NCBI GenBank assembly: GCA_028281325.1
Contig: JANQKC010000027.1
Location: forward strand, 244,885-308,884
DNA from: Alphaproteobacteria bacterium
Lineage (GTDB): Bacteria > Pseudomonadota > Alphaproteobacteria > UBA8366
Reading direction: 5' to 3'
Length of the DNA stretch: 64,000 bases
The notes below the pieces were generated by a model, which was not told the DNA's origin, made no database searches, and saw only the letters and a program-made list of their open reading frames with translations. Position 1 is the stretch's first letter; every line of letters begins with the position of its first letter. A program made the position numbers and the translations under genes. Positions 33,771 through 42,729 of the stretch are shown piece by piece.

Positions 33771-34913
33771 TCAGGACGCCAAACCAAGCGCGCTGGCGAT
33801 GCGGTCGACCGCCTTCAACCCCGATCCCGTCATGACGACCACGGTCGTCTCGCCGGGCTTCACCGTCCCTTCCGCGATCAGCTTGCTGAGCCCGGCGCCG
33901 GCCGCGGCGCAGGTCGGCTCGATGAAATGGCCCCGACGCGTGAATTGACGCAGCGCCGTCACGATCTCCTCCTCGGTGACAGCAATGCATTTCCCGTCGG
34001 TCAAGCGAATGGAGTCGAGCACTTCCTTCAACCGGACCGGCTTGGTCGACGCAATACCGTCTGCGATCGTCGGGGCGGCATCGATCGGCACCGGTTCGTC
34101 CGAGCCCGCCGCGTAGGCCGCGTAATAGGGCGCCGCGTTGACCGCCTGAACGCCGTGAACGCGCGGAACCCGATCGATAACGCCGCGCCGGCGCAATTCC
34201 TCGAAACCGATGTAGCTGCCCATCACGTTGCTGCCTTGCCCCAGCGGGGTGACGATGTGATCGGGTACCTCGAAACCGAGCTGTTCCCAAATCTCGAAGG
34301 CCAGCGTCTTGGTCCCTTCCAAGAAAAAAGGCTGATAATTATGTCCCGCGTAAAAGCGCTTCTCCGCCTCCGCCAACGCGGCGGTCTCCACATCGTCGCG
34401 CGTCCCGGGGACAGGCACCACGTCGGCGCCCATCGCCGCCATCTGATGCCGCTTGGCGGCCGGCGCGGTCGCGGGCGTGAAGATACGGCAATCGAATCCC
34501 AGCGCGGCGCCATAGGTCGCCACCGATGCCCCGGCGTTCCCGGACGAATCTTCCAGGATGTCGCTGATGCCGCATTGTTTCAGGTAGGTCAGCATCACCG
34601 CGACGCCCCGGTCCTTGAACGACCCGGACGGCATCATGAATTCCGCCTTCATCCGAACCGGCACATCGTCCCATGCCGAGTCAAGCAACGGGGTCCAGCC
34701 TTCGCCGAGACTGCGCAGCGGCGGCCCGGGAAGCCGAAGCCCGGCACGATACCGCCAAAGCGAGTGTTGGCCGCCGTCGATCTCGTCCGGTGTGATTCCC
34801 GGTCCCATCGACAAGTTCACATAGCCCCCATCGTCCGGCGCGCGCCAAAGCGGCGTTTCGATGGGCCAAATCTCCTGTGTCCTTGGATTTACGTAACGAA
34901 CGTCATCGGTCAT
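33771..34913 (-). CDS. Threonine-synthase-like PLP-dependent enzyme
   Basis: Fold-type II PLP enzyme of 380 residues. The PLP lysine is in MMPSGSFKDRGVAVML, the phosphate-binding loop is probably PLGQGSNVMG, and SSGNAGASVATYGAALG is typical of threonine synthase and related lyases. An N-terminal segment (about 1-60) precedes the fold. Whether it makes threonine from O-phosphohomoserine or acts as a dehydratase or ammonia-lyase on another beta-substituted amino acid cannot be told. It lies upstream of dppA and is divergent from argE. Confidence 0.82.
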   Translation of the reverse strand: MTDDVRYVNPRTQEIWPIETPLWRAPDDGGYVNLSMGPGITPDEIDGGQHSLWRYRAGLRLPGPPLRSLGEGWTPLLDSAWDDVPVRMKAEFMMPSGSFKDRGVAVMLTYLKQCGISDILEDSSGNAGASVATYGAALGFDCRIFTPATAPAAKRHQMAAMGADVVPVPGTRDDVETAALAEAEKRFYAGHNYQPFFLEGTKTLAFEIWEQLGFEVPDHIVTPLGQGSNVMGSYIGFEELRRRGVIDRVPRVHGVQAVNAAPYYAAYAAGSDEPVPIDAAPTIADGIASTKPVRLKEVLDSIRLTDGKCIAVTEEEIVTALRQFTRRGHFIEPTCAAAGAGLSKLIAEGTVKPGETTVVVMTGSGLKAVDRIASALGLAS

Positions 34914-35022
34914 GCGGCGCAATGTGCGGTCTAAGCGAAAGACGCGCAACGCAAAACATGCCGGCCCCGGCCGCCCTATTTCGCCGCCCGGAATATCCCT
35001 GGTCCCGCCAACAGGATTGACT

Positions 35023-36273
35023 ATGCTTGATGGTCTGTCGCGGCGCGCGGCCCAAACTGGCGAGATCGTCCCAGCCGGGACATTGACGGAGATCCAACCC
35101 TTGAGCGAACAGAATCCCGCAAGCCTGGACTGGATTAAGGAAATCATTTCCTTCGACACGACCAGTCGCGATTCGAACCTCGACCTTATCCACCGCATCC
35201 AGAGTTATCTCGAAGGGCTCGGCGTATCCTCGACCTTGACCTACGACGACGCGAAGCAAAAAGCCAATCTGTATGCCACGCTCGGGCCGCAGGACCGGCC
35301 CGGGATTATGCTGTCGGGCCATACCGACGTGGTTCCGGTGGACGGCCAGGACTGGCACACCGACCCGTTCCAGGTCGTCGAGAAGGACGGCCGCCTCTAC
35401 GGCCGTGGCACCTGCGACATGAAGAGCTTCGTCGCCGTGTGCCTGGCCTACGCGCCGAAGTTCCTGGAAAAGGGCCTGAAAACACCGATCCACTTCGCCT
35501 TTTCATACGACGAGGAAGTGGGCTGCATCGGCGTGCGCCGCCTGATAGACATGCTGTCGGGCATGCCGGTCACGCCGACCATGTGCATCGTCGGCGAACC
35601 GACCGATATGCAGGTCGTGGTATCGCATAAGGGAAAATACAGCTACCGCGCCCATGTGCGCGGGCTGGAAGCGCATTCAAGCTTGGCGCCCCATGGCGTG
35701 AACGCCGTCGAGTACGCCGCCGAGACGATCACCTTCCTGAAGAGCATGGCGCGCCGTATCGCGACCGAAGGCCCGTTCGACGAGGAGTTCGACGTGCCGC
35801 ATACCACGGTGCATACGGGAACCGTTCGCGGCGGCACGGCGCTGAACATCGTGCCCAAGGATTGCCAGTTCGATTTCGAGTTTCGTCACCTCCCCAGTCA
35901 TGACGCCACCGCCTTGTATGCGGAGGTCGAGACCTATATCCGGGAGACGCTGGAGCCGGAGATGCAGGCGATCGACCCTGCAACCGGGTTCAGCATCGAG
36001 GAATTATCCTCGATCCCCGGGCTCGACATGGACCCCGGCGCGGAAGTCGTGACCTTCGCCAAAACGCTGGCGGAACGGAACGACCAGGGAAAGGTCGCCT
36101 TCGGGACCGAAGCCGGCCTCTTCCAGCAACAGGCCGGCATTCCGACGGTCGTGTGCGGCCCCGGCAGCATCGACCAAGCGCACAAGCCCAACGAATTCGT
36201 GACGATCGACCAGGTCCGGAAATGCGAGGCATTCATGGACCGCCTGCTTGCCCATGTTTGCAGCGGCAGCTAA
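35023..36273 (+). CDS. argE: Acetylornithine deacetylase-like M20 peptidase ArgE
   Basis: Zinc-dependent deacylase of the M20 family: LSGHTDVVPVDGQDW (His, Asp), RGTCDMKSF (bridging Asp), FSYDEEVGCIG (catalytic Glu) and CIVGEPTDMQVV, with the dimerisation lid in the middle (about 180-300). The pattern follows alphaproteobacterial ArgE, which frees ornithine from N-acetylornithine. The ATG at 35023 gives 416 residues; a TTG further in is an alternative. It lies 30 bases ahead of an AstE-like gene, so it may take part in acyl-amino-acid catabolism as well as arginine synthesis. Confidence 0.88.
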   Translation: MLDGLSRRAAQTGEIVPAGTLTEIQPLSEQNPASLDWIKEIISFDTTSRDSNLDLIHRIQSYLEGLGVSSTLTYDDAKQKANLYATLGPQDRPGIMLSGHTDVVPVDGQDWHTDPFQVVEKDGRLYGRGTCDMKSFVAVCLAYAPKFLEKGLKTPIHFAFSYDEEVGCIGVRRLIDMLSGMPVTPTMCIVGEPTDMQVVVSHKGKYSYRAHVRGLEAHSSLAPHGVNAVEYAAETITFLKSMARRIATEGPFDEEFDVPHTTVHTGTVRGGTALNIVPKDCQFDFEFRHLPSHDATALYAEVETYIRETLEPEMQAIDPATGFSIEELSSIPGLDMDPGAEVVTFAKTLAERNDQGKVAFGTEAGLFQQQAGIPTVVCGPGSIDQAHKPNEFVTIDQVRKCEAFMDRLLAHVCSGS

Positions 36274-36303
36274 GTCGATCCCGTTCCCAAGGAGACAATC
36301 ACC

Positions 36304-37257
36304 GTGGCACCGACGCGCGACCCCATCGAACTATCTCCCCCCGACATCAGCGCCTACCAGAAGGGCAATACCGGCATCGACTACGTGACAACCTACGACA
36401 GCGGCGTCGCCGGCCCGCATGTCATGGTCAACGCGGTGACGCATGGTAACGAGCTTTGCGGGGCAATCGTCGTCGATTTCCTTTTTCAGCAAGGCGTGAA
36501 GCCGACACGCGGCAAGCTGACGCTGAGCTTCGCGAACTATCAGGCTTTCCTGAACTTCGATGCGCGCCACCCCGGCATGTCACGGTATGTGGACGAAGAC
36601 TTCAACCGCCTGTGGTCAACCGACGTGCTCGACGGCCCCCGCGACAGCACCGAATTGCGCCGCGCCCGCGAGATGCGACCGCTGATCGATACGGTGGACC
36701 TGTTGCTCGACATTCATTCGATGCAGACCCGCGCGCCGGCGCTGATGCTGGCCGGCCCGCTGCCGAAAGGCCGCCAGCTCGCCGGGGCGCTGCTCGTGCC
36801 GGAATACGTCGTGTGCGACGAAGGACACGCCGCCGGCAAGCGCATGCGGGATTACGGCGACTTCGGCAATCCGGGCAGCCCGAAGAACGCGCTGCTTGTC
36901 GAATGCGGCCAGCACTGGGAAAGCGCCAGCGCCGACGTAGCGATGCAGACCACGCTGCGTTTCCTCAAGCATTGCGATGTCGTGGATCCGGCCTTCATCG
37001 ACAAACATCTCGCCCCGACGCCGCCGCCGCAAAAGTTCATCACCGTCACCGACCCGATCACCATCAAGAGCGACAACTTTTCCTTCGTCGACGAATTCGT
37101 CGGAATGGAGGTGATCGAGAAGAAAGGCACGGTGATCGGACACGACGACGCCGACCCCGTGACCACGCCGCATGACGAATGCGTCCTCATCATGCCGTCG
37201 CGCCGCACCGCGCCCGGCCAAACGGCAGTCCGGCTGGGACAGTTCATTTCGGCCTAG
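36304..37257 (+). CDS. Succinylglutamate desuccinylase/aspartoacylase-family protein
   Basis: Zinc carboxypeptidase-like deacylase (AstE/AspA family) of 317 residues: metal ligands in NAVTHGNELCG, the arginine loop DEDFNRLW, the third ligand in LLDIHSMQTR, and the catalytic Glu in LLVECGQHWES. The GTG at 36304 has GGAG 9 bases upstream. Members remove succinyl or acetyl groups from amino acids. Together with ArgE and the operon's formylglutamate amidohydrolase it suggests processing of N-acylated amino acids. Confidence 0.86.
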   Translation: MAPTRDPIELSPPDISAYQKGNTGIDYVTTYDSGVAGPHVMVNAVTHGNELCGAIVVDFLFQQGVKPTRGKLTLSFANYQAFLNFDARHPGMSRYVDEDFNRLWSTDVLDGPRDSTELRRAREMRPLIDTVDLLLDIHSMQTRAPALMLAGPLPKGRQLAGALLVPEYVVCDEGHAAGKRMRDYGDFGNPGSPKNALLVECGQHWESASADVAMQTTLRFLKHCDVVDPAFIDKHLAPTPPPQKFITVTDPITIKSDNFSFVDEFVGMEVIEKKGTVIGHDDADPVTTPHDECVLIMPSRRTAPGQTAVRLGQFISA

Positions 37258-38780
37258 TCGGCTAAACCGTCGGCCGCGTCCCGCGCGCGCAACTGGGTCT
37301 TCAAGACCTTGCCGTAGTTGTTCTTCGGCAGGCTCTCGACGATCCGATAGTCCTTGGGCCGCTTGAACCGGGCGATTGCGTCCAGGCAATACCGGTCAAG
37401 CTCTTTGATGTCCGGCGCGCCGTCTGTCGGCACGACATAGGCGACGACGACCTCGCCCCATTCCGGATCGGGCCGGCCGATGACCGACACCTCCGCGACG
37501 CCGGGGTGCCGCAGCAACGCCTCTTCGACCTCGCGCGGATAGATGTTGCTGCCGCCGCTGATGATCATATCCTTGGATCGGTCCTTCAACGTCAGGAAAC
37601 CGTCCGCGTCCATCACGCCCATGTCGCCCGTGTGCAGCCATCCGCCGGCCAACGTGGATTCGGTGGCCGCCGGATTGTTCCAATAGCCGGTCATGACCGA
37701 ATCGCCGCGCACCAGGATTTCACCGGTCTCGCCATGCGGCAGCGTCACGTCGCCGCCATCCGCCACCCGCACCTGCACCACGCTCTGCGCGACGCCGACC
37801 GAGCCCAGGCGTTCTTCCCAACGCGGATGCGACCGGTCGGCAATCACCTCCCGCGAGACGAAGGTGATCGTCATCGGGCTCTCGCCCTGCCCGTAAATCT
37901 GCACGAGCTTCGGTCCGAACCGGTCGAGCGCCGCCTTGGCGTCCGCGACATACATGGGACCGCCGCCATACACGATCGTCTTCAACGGCGTCGTATCGAC
38001 ATCGCCATGATGATCGACCAACCGCTTCACCATCGTCGGTGCGGCAAAAAAGGCCATGCCCGGCCAGCGCGCCATCAGACCGAACATCTCGGCGGGATCG
38101 AAATGCCGGCTCTCCGGCACGACATTGCACGCGCCGCGCACCACATGCGGCAACAGATAAAGCCCGGACCCGTGGCTCATCGGCGCGGCGTGCAGGATGC
38201 AATCGCCCGGCGACACCGTGTCGATATCGGCGAAATAATTCAACGTCATCGCCGTCAGCACACGATGGGTCAGCATCGCGCCCTTGGGCTGCCCGGTGGT
38301 CCCGCTGGTGTAGAAGAGCCAAGCCACGTCGTCCGCCGCGACCGGGGCAAGATCGATCGGATCGGCGGCGAACAATGCGTCATAGTCTCGCGAGCCGACC
38401 GCAATCCGATGATCCAACGTCTCGACCGGTAACCCGGACACCGTTTCGGCGAGATCGGCGGACATGAACACCGCCCGCGCGCCGCTATCGCCCAGGATAT
38501 GGGCGAATTCGTTGGGATGCAGCTTTGCGTTGACCGGCACCGCCGCGAGCCCCGCATGCCAAGCGGCAAACAGGATTTCGACATATTCCGGCGCGTTCGA
38601 CATGGTCAGGGCCACGCGATCGCCGGGCCGCAACCCAAGTTTGGTTCGCATGGCGCCGGCCAGGCGGGCCGTGCGGCCGGCCAAATCGCGGTAGTCAGAC
38701 ACCACAGCCCGCCCCAGCCCCAGCGCCGGCCGATCACCCATATAAGTGCCGGCTCGCACAAGCCATGCCGCCAAATTCAT
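37254..38780 (-). CDS. Fatty-acid/aryl acid-CoA ligase (AMP-dependent)
   Basis: ANL-superfamily acyl-CoA synthetase of 508 residues: AMP-binding motif LFYTSGTTGQPKGAMLTH, then IYGQGESPM, GWLHTGDMGVMDADGFL, and the hinge DRSKDMIISGGSNIYPREVE; the catalytic Lys is in LPKNNYGKVLKTQL. The ATG at 38780 follows AAGGAG by 7 bases. The acid it activates is unknown; related proteins act on medium-chain or aromatic acids. It converges on the aspartoacylase-like gene with a 4-base overlap. Confidence 0.88.
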   Translation of the reverse strand: MNLAAWLVRAGTYMGDRPALGLGRAVVSDYRDLAGRTARLAGAMRTKLGLRPGDRVALTMSNAPEYVEILFAAWHAGLAAVPVNAKLHPNEFAHILGDSGARAVFMSADLAETVSGLPVETLDHRIAVGSRDYDALFAADPIDLAPVAADDVAWLFYTSGTTGQPKGAMLTHRVLTAMTLNYFADIDTVSPGDCILHAAPMSHGSGLYLLPHVVRGACNVVPESRHFDPAEMFGLMARWPGMAFFAAPTMVKRLVDHHGDVDTTPLKTIVYGGGPMYVADAKAALDRFGPKLVQIYGQGESPMTITFVSREVIADRSHPRWEERLGSVGVAQSVVQVRVADGGDVTLPHGETGEILVRGDSVMTGYWNNPAATESTLAGGWLHTGDMGVMDADGFLTLKDRSKDMIISGGSNIYPREVEEALLRHPGVAEVSVIGRPDPEWGEVVVAYVVPTDGAPDIKELDRYCLDAIARFKRPKDYRIVESLPKNNYGKVLKTQLRARDAADGLAD

Positions 38781-38948
38781 CGTTTTCTCCTTGTTTTCGG
38801 CCGATTCTCGCAATCGGCCGCAGCATCGGCAACGAAAAACGCCGCCGCCGGGATTGAGTGGAAATTCGCGGTTACCCCTTGAAGTGGCTTGCCGAAAGCG
38901 GCCGCAAGGCCTACATAGCTAGCTGGCTTCGCTATCGGATTATGATAA

Positions 38949-39641
38949 TTGGCCGTCCAGGACAATGCGCCGGTTTTAAACGCCCCCGCGGCCGTGCGTT
39001 GGCTCGTGTCCATCACTGTCGTGGCGCATCTCGTCCGCGTTCTCGCCCCCGAGAAGATCGATACGACTATTCTTGAAGTCTTCGGCTTCATGCCGGTACG
39101 GTTTGGCCTAGAGGGTGCAAACGGTATCGGACTGGAGGGCCTGCTCGTCATGACAATCGGCCATATGTTCCTCCACGCCGATTGGATGCATCTGGTCCTC
39201 AACATGGCCTTTCTACTCGCCTTCGGCTCGGCGGTCGGACGCCGTATGGGGGCGATCCAATTCCTGATCCTCTATCTTCTGTGCGGTATCGCCGCGGCCT
39301 TCTTTTGGACCTGGCTGTATCCGCCGCAAATTGCGCTTCTGCTGGGCGCATCCGGGGCGATCTCCGGTATGGTGGGCGCCGCCGCCCGGGTCAGCATCTG
39401 GCCTCCCCGCAGCGGCAGCGCCCTGCCGTTCTGGCGACGGTCGACGGTCATCACCTTCGTGGTGATCTGGCTCATCCTCAATATCGCCTTCGGCGTTTTC
39501 CCGGTGATGCTTTCCGACGCCTACGGCGGCATTGCCTGGGAAGCGCATCTCGGCGGCTTTATCGCCGGCTTCCTGCTGATCGGCCTGTTCGACGGCCGTG
39601 GCCGGATCGAGGTGGTCGCGCCGCCCTTCCGTTTCCTCTAA
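38949..39641 (+). CDS. Rhomboid-family intramembrane serine protease
   Basis: A membrane protein of about 230 residues with six hydrophobic segments. The catalytic Ser135 is in LLGASGAISG and His200 in GGIAWEAHLGGF, the active-site dyad of rhomboids; the loop with HMFLHADWMHLVLNM gives the conserved His/Asn region. The visible start is a TTG (38949) without a clear ribosome site, so the true start may be a nearby GTG inside. It is divergent from the acyl-CoA ligase gene. Confidence 0.9.
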   Translation: MAVQDNAPVLNAPAAVRWLVSITVVAHLVRVLAPEKIDTTILEVFGFMPVRFGLEGANGIGLEGLLVMTIGHMFLHADWMHLVLNMAFLLAFGSAVGRRMGAIQFLILYLLCGIAAAFFWTWLYPPQIALLLGASGAISGMVGAAARVSIWPPRSGSALPFWRRSTVITFVVIWLILNIAFGVFPVMLSDAYGGIAWEAHLGGFIAGFLLIGLFDGRGRIEVVAPPFRFL

Positions 39642-39700
39642 ACCGATTCCTTGCTAATAATGAGTTGCAATTGCCATCTGAACAGCGAAGATCACAGACG

Positions 39701-40294
39701 ATGAAAGCTCTCGACGCGATTCTCACCCGTAACTCCGTGCCCGCGCGGCTGCTGGGCGACCCCGCGCCCGACGGAAAGGATTTGGAGACACTCCTGGACA
39801 CAGCGATGCGGGCGCCGGATCACGCGTCTTTGCGCCCCTGGCGGTTCATCATCATCCGCGGCGATGCCCGTAAGCGGCTGGGTGAAGTGTTCGCCGCGGC
39901 GCTCTGCCGCCGGGATCCGTTGGCCGACGCGGAAGCCCGCCAAAAGGAGCTGAACCGACCGCTGCGGTCGCCGTTGATCGTCACGGTTTGCGCCGATATC
40001 GTCGAAGACCATCCCAAAGTGCCGGTCGTCGAGCAGATCGTAACCTGCGGCGCGGCGGCGCAGAACATGATGAACGCCGCCCATGCGATGGGCTATGCTG
40101 GGATCATGTTGACCGGCGCAAACGCGCACGACCCGTTGGTCAAGGAAGCGCTGGGCCTCAAATCCAAAGACGAGATCATCGGCTTCCTGTACTTCGGCAC
40201 GCCGGAGTCCGAACCCCGCCAGAAAAAGCGCCCGAACGCCGCCGCGTATGTCGAGGAATGGAGCGACACAGTCGCCCCCCGCGCGGCCGAATAG
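39701..40294 (+). CDS. Nitroreductase-family flavoprotein, YdjA-like
   Basis: The protein has 197 residues: MKALDAILTRNSVPAR is the FMN-binding start, followed by MRAPDHASLRPWRFIII (the family's AP-x-NxQPW region with His-Ala-Ser), and AAAQNMMNAAHAMGYAGIML near residue 120. This matches the small YdjA-type NAD(P)H nitroreductases. The ATG at 39701 is 59 bases after the rhomboid gene. The physiological substrate is unknown. Confidence 0.86.
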   Translation: MKALDAILTRNSVPARLLGDPAPDGKDLETLLDTAMRAPDHASLRPWRFIIIRGDARKRLGEVFAAALCRRDPLADAEARQKELNRPLRSPLIVTVCADIVEDHPKVPVVEQIVTCGAAAQNMMNAAHAMGYAGIMLTGANAHDPLVKEALGLKSKDEIIGFLYFGTPESEPRQKKRPNAAAYVEEWSDTVAPRAAE

Positions 40295-40308
40295 CGCATG
40301 TCGCGCTC

Positions 40309-41181
40309 CTAATCCGGTTTGATCGCCGGGTCGGCCAAATCACCATATAAGTCAGGGCGGCGATCCCGGAACAATCCCCAGGACCGACGCTGAGCCGCGA
40401 TTTTGTCCAAATCGACCGTCGACACGACAACCTCCGGCGCGTCACGGGACGCTTCGGCGATGATCTCGCCCTGCGGCCCGGCGATGAAGGACGATCCGTA
40501 GAACGTCATCGTCGCGGCGTCATGCGCTTCGCACCCGATCCGGTTTGCCGCAACGACGGGAACCATATTGGCCGCCGCATGTCCCTGCATGACCCGCTGC
40601 CAATGCTCACGCGACTGGAGTGCGGGATCCTGCGGCTCGTTGCCGATCGCCGACGGATAGACTAGGATTTCCGCGCCGGCCAACGTCATCGCGCGGGCGC
40701 ATTCGGGAAACCACTGGTCCCAGCAGATCGCCGCGCCCAAGACGCCGACGCGCGTCCGCCACACCCGGAAGCCGGTGTCGCCGGGCGTGAAGTAATACTT
40801 CTCCTCATAGCCGGGCCCTTCGGGAATATGGCTCTTCCGATACCGCCCCAGGACCGTACCGTCCGCGTCGATGACCGCAAGCGTGTTGAAGAACCCATCC
40901 TCGGCCCGTTCGAAAAAGCTGACCGGCAGAACGACCTCCAACTCGGCCGCGAGTTGCGCCATCGTGGCGATCATCGGGTTGCCGTCGAATGGCCGGGCCA
41001 GTTCGAAATACGCCTCTTTCCGGTCCGGGCAAAAATACGGAGTCTCGAACAACTCCTGCAACACCACGATATCCGCGCCTTGCCCGACCGCGTCGCGCAC
41101 CATGCCTTGGGCCGCCGCAAGGTTTGCGGCGCGGTCCCAACCGCACGCCATCTGGGTCGTCGCAAGGGTTACCTGACGCAT
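40309..41181 (-). CDS. aguB: N-carbamoylputrescine amidase
   Basis: Nitrilase-superfamily enzyme that converts N-carbamoylputrescine to putrescine, CO2 and ammonia. The catalytic triad is visible: Glu in VVLQELFETPYF, Lys in GRYRKSHIPEGPGYEEKYYF, Cys in GAAICWDQWFPE. At 290 residues it matches AguB. Its ATG (41181) lies inside the 3' end of aguA, with a 13-base overlap, so the two steps of the pathway are co-translated. Confidence 0.95.
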   Translation of the reverse strand: MRQVTLATTQMACGWDRAANLAAAQGMVRDAVGQGADIVVLQELFETPYFCPDRKEAYFELARPFDGNPMIATMAQLAAELEVVLPVSFFERAEDGFFNTLAVIDADGTVLGRYRKSHIPEGPGYEEKYYFTPGDTGFRVWRTRVGVLGAAICWDQWFPECARAMTLAGAEILVYPSAIGNEPQDPALQSREHWQRVMQGHAAANMVPVVAANRIGCEAHDAATMTFYGSSFIAGPQGEIIAEASRDAPEVVVSTVDLDKIAAQRRSWGLFRDRRPDLYGDLADPAIKPD

Positions 41182-42206
41182 GACGAGTCCGGCTGCTGTT
41201 GCGTGATGCAGTGAATACCGCCGCCGCCCCGCACAATGGGGCGCGCGTCGATCCGTATCACCGTGCGATCGGCAAAGGCGGCCTGCACCGTCGCCGCCGC
41301 CGCCGCATCCTGGTCGATCGAAAATTCCGGCATCACCACGCCTCTGTTCGCTACATAGAAGTTGATATAGGACGCGGACATCGGCCCGCCGGCTTCGTCC
41401 CGCAATGTCGGCTGTTCGATGGTCGTCACGCGCAAGGGTCGACCCTTGGCGTCGGTCTCGGACGCCAGGACCGCAAGATTGCGCTGCAGGATCGCATAAT
41501 TTGGATCGTCGGATGACGGCGCAACCAACGCCAGCACCGCGCCCGGCGCCGTGAAACACGCCACATTGTCGACATGCCCGTCCGTTTCGTCCCCGGCGAG
41601 CCCTGCCGGCAACCAAATCACTTTGTCGATCCCAAGCCAGTCCGACAGGATGACCTCCATTTCCGAGCGCGAGCGCGGACCGCCTCGATTGGGATTCAGA
41701 AGAACGCTTTCCGTGACGATAAGGGTTCCCTCCCCGTCGCCGTGAAAAGCGCCTCCTTCCAGCACGAACGGCGCGTCATAGCGTTCGACATACAGCCGGT
41801 CCAGCAACCGCCCGGCGAGCGCCGCGTCCTCGGCGTAGGTCGGGTATTTTCCACCCCAGGCGTTAAATCGCCAGGACACGCCCGCCACCGTCCCGGCTTC
41901 GTTGCGCAGAAATGTCGGTCCGATATCCCGCATCCACGAATCGTCCAACGGTAAGGGCTCGACGGTCACGGTCGGACCGCAACGCGCACGGGCCTCTTCT
42001 ACCAACGACGGCGGGGCGATCATCGTCACCGGCTCGAACCGGGCAATCGCTTGCGCAACCGCCGCATAGGCATCGGCCGCCGCGCCCAGGCCATCGCCCC
42101 AAAGCGCGCGTCGGCACGGCCAGGCCATCCAGCAGCGGGCATGCGGTCCTCCTTCCGGCGGCAGCCGAAAGCCCTTGGAAACGGGAGTTTCCAGCGCCGC
42201 GTCCAT
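41169..42206 (-). CDS. aguA: Agmatine deiminase
   Basis: Guanidino-modifying enzyme that turns agmatine to N-carbamoylputrescine. The catalytic Cys lies in GGGGIHCITQQ near the C-terminus. Other family marks are DDSWMRDIGPTF, GGKYPTYAEDAAL, APFVLEGGAFHGDGEGTL and LSDWLGIDKVIWLP followed by DETDGHVDN. At 345 residues it is of family size. It is the first gene of the aguA-aguB pair and is divergent from the PilZ gene. Confidence 0.96.
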   Translation of the reverse strand: MDAALETPVSKGFRLPPEGGPHARCWMAWPCRRALWGDGLGAAADAYAAVAQAIARFEPVTMIAPPSLVEEARARCGPTVTVEPLPLDDSWMRDIGPTFLRNEAGTVAGVSWRFNAWGGKYPTYAEDAALAGRLLDRLYVERYDAPFVLEGGAFHGDGEGTLIVTESVLLNPNRGGPRSRSEMEVILSDWLGIDKVIWLPAGLAGDETDGHVDNVACFTAPGAVLALVAPSSDDPNYAILQRNLAVLASETDAKGRPLRVTTIEQPTLRDEAGGPMSASYINFYVANRGVVMPEFSIDQDAAAAATVQAAFADRTVIRIDARPIVRGGGGIHCITQQQPDSSCVR

Positions 42207-42357
42207 TACGCGCGAACCTCCATGTATTTCCCCTCAAGTGCGACGGCCATCACAGCGCCGATCCATCCGAAATGATAGAGTTTTTGGTTAACGGCGTTGC
42301 CTTCGGACCGACCGCCGACGGTCCGGTCGCAGGCAATATAGAGGGTGCGAATTTACG

Positions 42358-42729
42358 ATGACAGTGAAGTATAAACTTCGCGGCTACACCTTTATCAACA
42401 AGCGCAAGGATCGGCGCTTGGAAACCGACGTTCTCGCGCGCGTCGACGGCGACGGGGTGATCGTGAAGGACATCAGTTTCGGCGGCATGGCGATCGTTGC
42501 ATCCGATGCCGATTTTCAGATGGACGACGTTGTGCTCATCGACATCCGATCCGAAAGTGGAGAGACTCACTCTCTCGAAGCGACGGTAATCCGGATCGGT
42601 GCCAACGGAGAATTCGGCCTACAATTCAATGGACTTTCCTCGGATGCTTTCCGGAAACTCGAAGACATCCAGACCGGCCAAAGCCGCCGCCGGCGTCATA
42701 AACGCAAAGCCTCCTCCGCGGGCAGGTAG
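42358..42729 (+). CDS. PilZ-domain protein, probable c-di-GMP receptor
   Basis: A 123-residue single-domain protein. The c-di-GMP binding marks are present: RKDRRLET (R-x3-R type) near residue 17 and DISFGGMAI (D-x-S-x2-G) near residue 40, then strands ending in GEFGLQFNG. The C-terminal tail is very basic (SRRRRHKRK). It is probably an output for diguanylate cyclases such as the one in the fdhD operon; that link is inferred. Its 3' end overlaps the convergent ald gene by 34 bases. Confidence 0.88.
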   Translation: MTVKYKLRGYTFINKRKDRRLETDVLARVDGDGVIVKDISFGGMAIVASDADFQMDDVVLIDIRSESGETHSLEATVIRIGANGEFGLQFNGLSSDAFRKLEDIQTGQSRRRRHKRKASSAGR

